This document shows, one piece after another, positions 1 to 5,364 of a stretch of DNA of 10,216 nucleotides. The notes beneath the pieces were generated by a model. It was not told where the DNA came from, searched no databases, and saw only the letters and a program-made list of their open reading frames with translations. Position numbers and translations under genes: made by a program. Origin of the DNA: DALYDD01 sp046049705 (GTDB taxonomy: Bacteria > Patescibacteriota > Minisyncoccia > Phycocordibacterales > CAIZLB01); NCBI GenBank assembly GCA_046049705.1, contig JBJOQZ010000070.1, forward strand, positions 1-10,216. The letters run 5' to 3'. Numbering within the stretch: the first letter of the stretch is position 1; each line of letters opens with the position of its first letter.

Positions 1-1
1 G

Positions 2-124
2 CTTCTTTCACTTCGAAAAATCACTGCCAAAGATGATGCCGGTCTCTTTAAAATCTATACCTATTTTCCATATATCAATACCATCATTGGTGGTATCTTG
101 TTTTGGATCATCTTAATTCCATAA
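2..124 (+). CDS. C-terminal end of a membrane protein, cut by the left window edge
   Basis: An open frame of 40 codons enters from the left edge and ends at TAA (122-124). The translation has a charged stretch (LRKITAKDDAGLFK) followed by an aromatic and aliphatic segment (YINTIIGGILFWIILIP) that would make one terminal transmembrane helix. It converges with the DUF2000 gene and overlaps its last 12 bases tail to tail, as expected in a compact genome. The family cannot be assigned from this much. Beside a carotenoid operon, a UbiA-type prenyltransferase or a carotenoid cyclase would be natural guesses, but this is only inference. The alternative is that the frame is open by chance; the clean membrane-type composition argues against that. 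Confidence 0.5.
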   Translation, partial: LLSLRKITAKDDAGLFKIYTYFPYINTIIGGILFWIILIP

Positions 125-571
125 AGAAAAAGGTTTTGTAAGTGCATTTACATCACTCGTAGGTCCATACAATACTATCCCAAGATATTCAAAATCTTGC
201 TCTTTCTTATTTAATACCCAAGCAGAGAGCTCGTCATCATGTGAAGTATCTAACATTTCTCTAGGAAAATCTAAGAAGGTTATGTTTTTATTTTCTCTAG
301 CTGCAACCAAAACATCTCTAATATTTGATGGATTTCCTTTTTTAATTATAAATCCATACCGAGCAATTCCTCTATGGTGCACACCAGAACCATCAATAAG
401 ATAATCACGGCCCATGAGATCCCCATCTTTACTTGCACCTAGACCTATTGCTAGATGTCCAACAATATTCATTGTCTGCCACATTTCTAAATTATCACTT
501 ACAATACATACTATTTTTTTATCTTTGTATTCATAAGACATTTTTGTGAAATAAGAATTATTTTTACCCAC
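113..571 (-). CDS. DUF2000 family protein
   Basis: This small soluble protein of 152 residues matches the DUF2000 pattern: a beta strand (KIVCIVSDNLEMWQTMN) near the N-terminus, a central 'GRDYLIDGSGVHHRGIARYG' segment, and a C-terminal 'LGIVLYGP' strand. The family is thought to share the peptidyl-tRNA hydrolase II-like fold, but its function is unknown. The GTG start (571-569) overlaps the crtI stop (sequence TAGTG), so the gene is probably the last in the carotenoid operon and coupled to crtI. An ATG ten codons in (541) is an equally possible start, since neither has a clear ribosome binding site. No catalytic role in carotenoid synthesis can be read from the sequence. The domain call is fairly sure; the functional link is not. 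Confidence 0.75.
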   Translation of the reverse strand: MGKNNSYFTKMSYEYKDKKIVCIVSDNLEMWQTMNIVGHLAIGLGASKDGDLMGRDYLIDGSGVHHRGIARYGFIIKKGNPSNIRDVLVAARENKNITFLDFPREMLDTSHDDELSAWVLNKKEQDFEYLGIVLYGPTSDVNALTKPFSLWN

Positions 572-2202
572 TATTCAAGTGTCTTAAGTGGCGCAGGATC
601 ACTGATATTGTGAATTCGCTTATATGCCAATTCTGCAGATATCAAACAAATCGGCATACCGATACCTGGATTTGTTCCAGCTCCCACATAGAGCAATTTA
701 TCTACCTTTGGATGAATATTGTTTGGTCTAAAAATTGCAGTTTGTTTCAATGAATGAGCAAGTCCTAGTGCCGTACCCTTAAAAGCATTGTAGTCTTTGA
801 TAAAGTCTTGGACTGCATATGATTTTGAATAGATGATACGCTCCGCTAAATCTGGTATATCCATCTGTGTTGAGATTTCTTCGATAATCTTTTTTGTATA
901 TGTTTCGATCAATGCATCATCATGTGTTAATCCAGCTGCAATTGGCACAAGGACAAAGAGATTTTCGGTATCAGCTGGAGCGACTGTCGGATCAGTCTTC
1001 GATGGCACACAGATATAGAGCGAAGGATCAGTTGGCCATTCTGGAGTTTTAAAAATTTGTTTGAAATTTTCTTCCCAATGTTCTGAGAACAAAAGATTAT
1101 GATGTTCAAGCGATGGAATTCGTCCTTTGACTCCGAGGTATAAGATAAATGCCGATGGCGCCATAAGTCGACTGTCCCAATACGCTGGACTCTTTTGTCG
1201 ATAAGGTGCTTCGAGAAGTACTTGATCTGTATGCGCAATATCAGCATTTGAAATAACCATATCTGCTTGGAGCACCGTGCCATCTCCGAGCTCTACGCCA
1301 TATGCCTCGTGCTTAGCCTTTGGTGCATATGGTGATTTATTTGGTGCAGATATATCTTCAAGGGCCCCGCCGTCTGCTTGTGCAGACATGTCCCCAGCAG
1401 CCCGGCGACTCACTTCACCACCATCTGCTTTCGCACGCACGCAAATCTTACTCACGGGCGCATTCAACATAAATTCAACTCCATGTTTTCGGGCAATCTT
1501 TTCAAGAGCTACAATCAATTCATAAATACCCCCTTCTGGATACCAAACCCCTTGCACGAAATCAACATAATTCATCATGCTATAAATTCCCGGAGCATCT
1601 CCAGGTGAAGTACCAAGGAGTACCGTCTGATATTGCATCACTTTACGCAAGATTTCGCTCTTAAATTTTTTCTCAATAATCTGTTGCACTTTTTGGAACA
1701 ATGGCAATTTTCGTCCTTCTTGCATAACCCGCTTATTGAAGAAATCAAAAATCGAATCATAATTTTTGAACATGAATTCATCTCGCGCAATCTGATATTG
1801 ATATTCAGTCGTCTGCATATATTCTCGCAATACCACTCCAGATCCAGGCTCTATAGATTCAAACGTCTCAATTGTCTTTTCAAGATCAGAATAAAAATCA
1901 TAATGTTTTTTTTCACTTTTTAAAAAGACACGGTATGAGGGAGAGAGTTTTTTCAGTTTCAAATAATCTTCGATACGCTCACCTATCAATCCAAAGAAAT
2001 GTTCAAAAATATCCGGCATCATATACCACGATGGACCCATATCAAAAACAAAACCATCTGCTTTCAACAGTCTGGCGCGTCCGCCAAGTTGCTCGTTTTT
2101 TTCGATTACTTTGACTGCATATCCTTTTTTGGCAAGGAGACAAGCAGTGGCCAGACCCCCAATTCCAGCCCCTACTATGATAACTGTTTGTTTTTTATTC
2201 AT
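571..2202 (-). CDS. crtI: Phytoene desaturase (carotenoid desaturase), CrtI family, with an in-frame insertion
   Basis: This FAD-dependent enzyme introduces double bonds into phytoene to give zeta-carotene, neurosporene or lycopene at the membrane. The N-terminus has the dinucleotide-binding motif (VIIVGAGIGGLATA; GxGxxG at residues 11-16, then the E34 region 'VIEKNEQLGGRAR'). The C-terminus has the desaturase signature 'YVGAGTNPGIGMPICLISAE' (residues 505-524). I start it at the ATG at 2202 (MNKKQT), because the Rossmann strand begins at once; a longer frame adds 36 residues without family character. The start lies inside the end of crtB (ATGAATAA), so the two are coupled. The length of 543 residues exceeds the usual 490-510. 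The excess is a low-complexity, Ala/Gly/Lys-rich insert at about residues 257-299. How many desaturation steps it performs cannot be read from the sequence. Confidence 0.92.
   Translation of the reverse strand: MNKKQTVIIVGAGIGGLATACLLAKKGYAVKVIEKNEQLGGRARLLKADGFVFDMGPSWYMMPDIFEHFFGLIGERIEDYLKLKKLSPSYRVFLKSEKKHYDFYSDLEKTIETFESIEPGSGVVLREYMQTTEYQYQIARDEFMFKNYDSIFDFFNKRVMQEGRKLPLFQKVQQIIEKKFKSEILRKVMQYQTVLLGTSPGDAPGIYSMMNYVDFVQGVWYPEGGIYELIVALEKIARKHGVEFMLNAPVSKICVRAKADGGEVSRRAAGDMSAQADGGALEDISAPNKSPYAPKAKHEAYGVELGDGTVLQADMVISNADIAHTDQVLLEAPYRQKSPAYWDSRLMAPSAFILYLGVKGRIPSLEHHNLLFSEHWEENFKQIFKTPEWPTDPSLYICVPSKTDPTVAPADTENLFVLVPIAAGLTHDDALIETYTKKIIEEISTQMDIPDLAERIIYSKSYAVQDFIKDYNAFKGTALGLAHSLKQTAIFRPNNIHPKVDKLLYVGAGTNPGIGMPICLISAELAYKRIHNISDPAPLKTLE
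1306..1434 (-). repeat. Insert within crtI with an internal repeat and a hairpin
   Basis: This stretch encodes about 43 residues between the strand ending 'PVSKICV' and 'AYGVELGDGT', segments that normally follow each other closely in CrtI proteins. It is richer in GC than its surroundings. It holds a 13-base repeat at 1367-1379 and 1418-1430 (11 of 13 bases agree, spaced 51 bases or 17 codons), which gives ADGG twice in the protein. It also holds a perfect 6-bp stem with a 4-base loop at 1372-1387 (GTCTGC-TTGT-GCAGAC). The reading frame stays open. It may be a local tandem duplication or a small in-frame palindromic element; the sequence does not decide between them. Confidence 0.5.
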
Positions 2203-3157
2203 GGAAAATATGATGTCGTTTTGTGGCATACCACCTCTGTATGCGATATGTAAATAATGTGCGCACGATGAGCCAGGTCTTATATAGAGTAGACAATCGC
2301 ACTCGCCCATTTAGTGTATCATATCCCTGCTTCATAATTTTGCGGTGCAAAGCACTGTACAAAACACGTGCCACATATATACCCTTTCCTGCAAAGGCCG
2401 GTAACATGAAGATTCCTTTATCAGCTCTTTTGTATAATGCATCCGTTCTTTCCAGTTCAAACTTGATAAGCATCTTGATTTCACTAGTCACCGTTTTTTC
2501 AGCCAACATCTGTTCTGTTACTTTATACATCTCCACATCCTCTTGTGGAAGATATATGCGCCCGCGATCCTGATAATCCTCGCCTATATCCCGAATAAAA
2601 TTGGTCATCTGAAATGCATCACCGAGTGTCTTGGCATACCCCAATATCTCCATGCGATACCTTTCATCGGTATTGAAACGAGAGTCATGTGTACACAATA
2701 TATATGTCATCATGATTCCAACCACCGATGCTGAGCCGTACATATATGCTTCTAAATCAGTATAGGTTTTATATCTATGTGTAGTAATATCGGCACGCAT
2801 CACATCCAAAAATTCCTGACTATGTTGTACTGGTATTTTGTATGTATTAAATACATATCGCGCAGCTCTCAAAACTGCAATTTCAGTTTCATCCAGACCT
2901 TGTTCATATGACTTATCTTCAAGACAAGCATGCCAAGCATCTTGCCACCGATCTAAGTGTATCCGTGCTTCTTGTGGGTCATGTGCATATGTTGTATCTA
3001 CGTATTCATCTGGAATACGCACAAAAGCATATAACATATGTGTTGCTTCTCGAAGATCTTGTGGAAACAGTGCGGTGCCAGCAAAAAAACTTTTACCGTA
3101 TTTTTGGTGAATATCGGCACAAATACGCAAATCTGACAGGTACTCTTGATACGGCAT
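2195..3157 (-). CDS. crtB: Phytoene synthase (squalene/phytoene synthase family)
   Basis: The enzyme joins two geranylgeranyl diphosphates head to head through prephytoene diphosphate to give phytoene, the first committed carotenoid. Both magnesium-binding aspartate motifs are intact: 'DEYVD' (D50-D54) within 'YAFVRIPDEYVD', and 'DIGED' (D190-D194) within 'LGDAFQMTNFIRDIGED', followed by 'RGRIYLP'. The middle signature 'YMYGSASVVGIMM' is present around 138-150. The length of 320 residues is usual for bacterial CrtB. The ATG (3157) lies 8 bases after the crtE stop, and the stop (2195) is inside the start of crtI, so the three genes form one transcript. No Shine-Dalgarno sequence precedes it. 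Dehydrosqualene or squalene synthases share these motifs, but the crtE and crtI neighbours favour phytoene. Confidence 0.93.
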   Translation of the reverse strand: MPYQEYLSDLRICADIHQKYGKSFFAGTALFPQDLREATHMLYAFVRIPDEYVDTTYAHDPQEARIHLDRWQDAWHACLEDKSYEQGLDETEIAVLRAARYVFNTYKIPVQHSQEFLDVMRADITTHRYKTYTDLEAYMYGSASVVGIMMTYILCTHDSRFNTDERYRMEILGYAKTLGDAFQMTNFIRDIGEDYQDRGRIYLPQEDVEMYKVTEQMLAEKTVTSEIKMLIKFELERTDALYKRADKGIFMLPAFAGKGIYVARVLYSALHRKIMKQGYDTLNGRVRLSTLYKTWLIVRTLFTYRIQRWYATKRHHIFHE

Positions 3158-3165
3158 ACAAATAA

Positions 3166-4248
3166 TTATGAAACTCGTTTTTGAATAATATCAAGCAAAG
3201 TAGCAAACTGTGTCCGAGACTGCATATCGAATCCGGTACGATCAAGTACTTCATGTGCCTCTGTGATGTATGTTTGAATTGCTTTTTGAGCAAATGGTAC
3301 AGCCTGCTTATCCAATACAGCCCGTAACTTATTTCGCTTATCTTCATCGAGTGAGACACCAAAAGAATCTTTGAGGGTGGCGATATCCTCTTCCGACCCA
3401 TGATCAAACACATATTGGGTAATCATAGTATGTTGTCCATCTTCAATATCTAAAAAGTTCTGCTTTCCTGTTTTGGCAGGATTGCCGACGATATCCAACA
3501 TATCGTCTTGAATCTGAAATGCCTGCCCTATGGCAATTCCCAATTCTTTCAATACCTCAGTAGTCGAATGTTGTTGCGGGCACCTTTGACCCTGCTGTTC
3601 GGCTTCCGCAAATGCATGGCCAATGAGCATAGGGTTTACAAATGAATACAATGCGGTCTTTAATTCATTTTTTTTAGCTAATACTTCTGGTGGGACATGA
3701 ACTTGTGTCATGAGAGAAACATCAAGCATCTGCCCCACTAGGACTTCATCTATCATCTGTGCAAAAATCTGCTGTACTTCAGATATATCACTTTTCATCA
3801 CCAGTTCATATGACCATGAAAAAATAATATCTCCGGCCAGTACACCGAAACTATTACCAAGATGTTGACTATCTCCACGTGGATATGAGGAAATTACTTC
3901 GCGTACAAATTCATGTGTAGTTGGAATACCATGTCGCTCCTTCCCTTTATCTATCATGTCATCATGTATAAGAGCAAATACATGGAAGAGTTCGAGTGCT
4001 ACTGAAAATTTCAATACTTTATCTATATTCGCCCCTCCACATGCTTGATATGCAAGCATACACATATATGGCCTGAGACGCTTTCCACCATGAAGTGCAA
4101 TATGGATAGTGTGATCCACCACTTGCTGAACAAGAGGTGCCACCGTGGTATATCGAGACAATGTATTTCGCTCGGTGATGTATGATTGCAAGACCGTATT
4201 GAATTCAGTCTGAAATTCTTCAAGGGAGGCGAAGGGTGCGCGGGACAT
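3166..4248 (-). CDS. crtE: Polyprenyl (geranylgeranyl) diphosphate synthase
   Basis: This trans-prenyltransferase condenses isopentenyl diphosphate with allylic diphosphates to make the C20 precursor used by CrtB. Conserved parts in order: GGKRLRP (54-60, substrate binding), the first Asp-rich motif LIHDDMIDKG (D96, D97, D100), GDIIF (139-143), VGQMLDV (171-177), K197-T198, and the second Asp-rich motif QIQDDMLD (D248, D249, D252). The fifth residue before the first motif is Phe (F91). In archaeal-type synthases a bulky residue here limits the chain, so a C15-C20 product is likely; this is inference. The length of 360 residues is slightly above average. As the first gene of the operon it has a promoter 28 bases upstream. 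An organism this reduced may also use the product for other lipids. Confidence 0.9.
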   Translation of the reverse strand: MSRAPFASLEEFQTEFNTVLQSYITERNTLSRYTTVAPLVQQVVDHTIHIALHGGKRLRPYMCMLAYQACGGANIDKVLKFSVALELFHVFALIHDDMIDKGKERHGIPTTHEFVREVISSYPRGDSQHLGNSFGVLAGDIIFSWSYELVMKSDISEVQQIFAQMIDEVLVGQMLDVSLMTQVHVPPEVLAKKNELKTALYSFVNPMLIGHAFAEAEQQGQRCPQQHSTTEVLKELGIAIGQAFQIQDDMLDIVGNPAKTGKQNFLDIEDGQHTMITQYVFDHGSEEDIATLKDSFGVSLDEDKRNKLRAVLDKQAVPFAQKAIQTYITEAHEVLDRTGFDMQSRTQFATLLDIIQKRVS

Positions 4249-4276
4249 GAATATGGGATGGGGTTAAATTGTATAT

Positions 4277-4285
4277 AGTATAGCA
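4277..4285 (-). promoter_or_regulatory. Extended -10 promoter of the crtE-crtB-crtI operon
   Basis: On the minus strand the sequence reads TGCTATACT: a TATACT -10 hexamer (4277-4282) preceded by TG one base away, an extended -10. The -35 position (about 4300-4305) does not resemble TTGACA, which is common with extended -10 elements and also with promoters needing an activator. The hexamer ends 28 bases before the crtE ATG, leaving a leader of about 20 bases. Confidence 0.5.
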
Positions 4286-4289
4286 CTAT

Positions 4290-4312
4290 TTGTACTGGCG
4301 TACATTGTACTG
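4290..4312. promoter_or_regulatory. Putative operator: repeated GTAC half-sites over the crtE -35 region
   Basis: The octamer TTGTACTG occurs twice on the plus strand (4290-4297 and 4305-4312), 15 bases apart. The intervening bases add inverted symmetry: TGTAC-TGGC-GTACA (4291-4304) and GTAC-ATT-GTAC (4300-4310). The array covers the -35 region of the crtE promoter, where a repressor or activator would act. MerR-type light-responsive regulators (CarH/LitR) are known to control carotenoid genes in other bacteria, and this region would suit such a protein. No regulator gene is in the window, so the identity of any binder is unknown. Confidence 0.35.
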
Positions 4313-4390
4313 ATACACCCAGGTTGTCGTGGCTATATTTATAAGACATACATACTACCCGCCCGCCTTCTGACTACTGATAATTGATAA

Positions 4391-4443
4391 GGGCTTAAAA
4401 CAAAGGCCTAGAACAAGGGTTTGAAACAGTGGGTTAAAACGAT
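4391..4443. repeat. Degenerate short tandem repeat (four units of 12-14 bases)
   Basis: Four successive units follow the pattern GGG(C/T)TT(A/G)AAAC plus 2-4 bases: GGGCTTAAAACAAA (4391), GGCCTAGAACAA (4405), GGGTTTGAAACAGT (4417), GGGTTAAAACGAT (4431). A near-complement of the first unit (GTTTAAGTCC, 4452-4461) runs into the 3' end of the DUF2200 gene, so a weak long-range hairpin is possible. The unit length and spacing are too short for a CRISPR array. The array sits between the DUF2200 stop and the crtE promoter, which is the largest spacer in the window (4249-4453). Apart from these elements I see nothing in that spacer. No strong terminator is visible. Confidence 0.4.
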
Positions 4444-4453
4444 GATTTTACGT

Positions 4454-4810
4454 TTAAGTCCTAGACCGCAAAATCTTTTCCATCACTCGTCCTTTTGCTA
4501 ATTCATCGATCAACTTATCGAGATATCTGATTTCTCGCATGGTCTTTTCTTCTATCTCTTCGATACGCACTCCGCAGATAGTACCTGTAATCTTTTTTCG
4601 GAATGGATTTAGTTTTGGAGCAGATTTGAAAAATGTCTGCATATCGACTTCTTTTTTAAGCACAGTTTTGAGTGATGTCGGCGTATATCCAGTAAGCCAA
4701 TAGATAATCTGGTCCACTTCAGATTTTGTGCGATTTTTTCTTTCTGCTTTTGTGATATACAGAGGATATATCTGGGCAAATGGAATGGTGTAGATGCGGT
4801 GGGTGATCAT
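4454..4810 (-). CDS. DUF2200 family protein
   Basis: This protein of 118 residues is typical of DUF2200 in length and layout: 'HRIYTIPFAQIYPLYITKAE' at the start, 'EVDQIIYWLTGYT' at about residues 31-43, the central 'NPFRKKITGTICGVRIEEIE', and the end 'IRYLDKLIDELAKGRVMEKI'. The conserved features are the helical N-terminal half with the WLTGY motif and the CGVR-EE core. The function of the family is not known. It is the last gene of the minus-strand run that starts at the antitoxin, 36 bases after the metallopeptidase stop. It may be a passenger with no part in defence. The family call is sure; the start at ATG 4810 gives the canonical N-terminus. Confidence 0.88.
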   Translation of the reverse strand: MITHRIYTIPFAQIYPLYITKAERKNRTKSEVDQIIYWLTGYTPTSLKTVLKKEVDMQTFFKSAPKLNPFRKKITGTICGVRIEEIEEKTMREIRYLDKLIDELAKGRVMEKILRSRT

Positions 4811-4846
4811 ATAATAACAGTATCACAAGGATATCTTTGGGCAAAG

Positions 4847-5353
4847 CTACACCTCCGTATTCATCTCCACCATCCTCTGCCACAATCCCCTTTTCTCTTC
4901 TAGATTCAAAGCCAGAAACCATTTCCATGCACCTTCATAATCATAGAAACCTTTTCGCTTGCTTTCGACTGCAATCATATTGCGTGCAAACTCTGGATCA
5001 TACAAAGTCACCCAAACATCGTAGAGAAAAAGATTTAATGTTTGATGTTCATCAAGCTCCGGAATTCTATTGTGTAATGGTGCGATGAGTCTATGTCCAA
5101 GCTCATGGATCAATGTCCCCTGCTTCACTTCATATGAATAACTTGCCCGAAGCTTCATTGGGGTATTGAGACTTCCTGAAAAACTCATGCCTTCATAGAC
5201 GATGACTTCTATCGCCCTCTGTTTAAACTCCAGACCAGTTACTGTTTTGAAGGCTTGGATAATCGCTTCGCCTTCAGTATCCCAAATTTGCTGATACTCG
5301 CTGGTGGCGATATCGAATTCTAGTGATTGGGCGGTGAAGGTGAGGTGTATCAT
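4847..5353 (-). CDS. Putative zinc metallopeptidase with HELGH motif
   Basis: This protein of 168 residues has a clear HExxH zinc site, LIHELGHRL (H83, E84, H87). A third ligand could be H103 or an acidic residue in 'DEHQTLNLFLYDVW' or further on. No signal peptide or membrane segment is visible, so it should act in the cytoplasm. The N-terminal half looks like beta strands leading to the active-site helix. I do not recognise the exact family; small single-domain peptidases of the ImmA/IrrE kind share the HExxH helix but not clearly the rest. The ATG (5353) follows the hsdR stop by 9 bases. Its ribosome binding site AGGAG overlaps that stop codon, so translation is probably coupled to hsdR. 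Whether it cleaves a regulator such as the antitoxin is speculation. Confidence 0.65.
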   Translation of the reverse strand: MIHLTFTAQSLEFDIATSEYQQIWDTEGEAIIQAFKTVTGLEFKQRAIEVIVYEGMSFSGSLNTPMKLRASYSYEVKQGTLIHELGHRLIAPLHNRIPELDEHQTLNLFLYDVWVTLYDPEFARNMIAVESKRKGFYDYEGAWKWFLALNLEEKRGLWQRMVEMNTEV

Positions 5354-5359
5354 AGGTGT

Positions 5360-5364
5360 CTCCT
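5360..5364 (-). promoter_or_regulatory. Shine-Dalgarno site of the metallopeptidase, overlapping the hsdR stop
   Basis: AGGAG lies six bases before the ATG at 5353 and shares two bases with the TAG stop of hsdR (5363-5365). It is the best ribosome binding site seen in the window; most other genes here have none. Its placement implies that ribosomes ending hsdR can start the peptidase. Confidence 0.7.

Noticed and set aside
927..1283. Minus-strand frame of 118 codons inside crtI
   Set aside because: It lies in another frame of a well-supported enzyme gene, has no recognisable motif, and its composition is that of an out-of-frame translation.
2203..2310. Longer start for crtI adding 36 residues
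   Set aside because: The extra residues overlap crtB, have no family character, and the FAD-binding strand begins right after the ATG at 2202.
4391..4443. CRISPR array
   Set aside because: The units are only 12-14 bases, imperfect, and without spacers of regular length; no cas gene is present.
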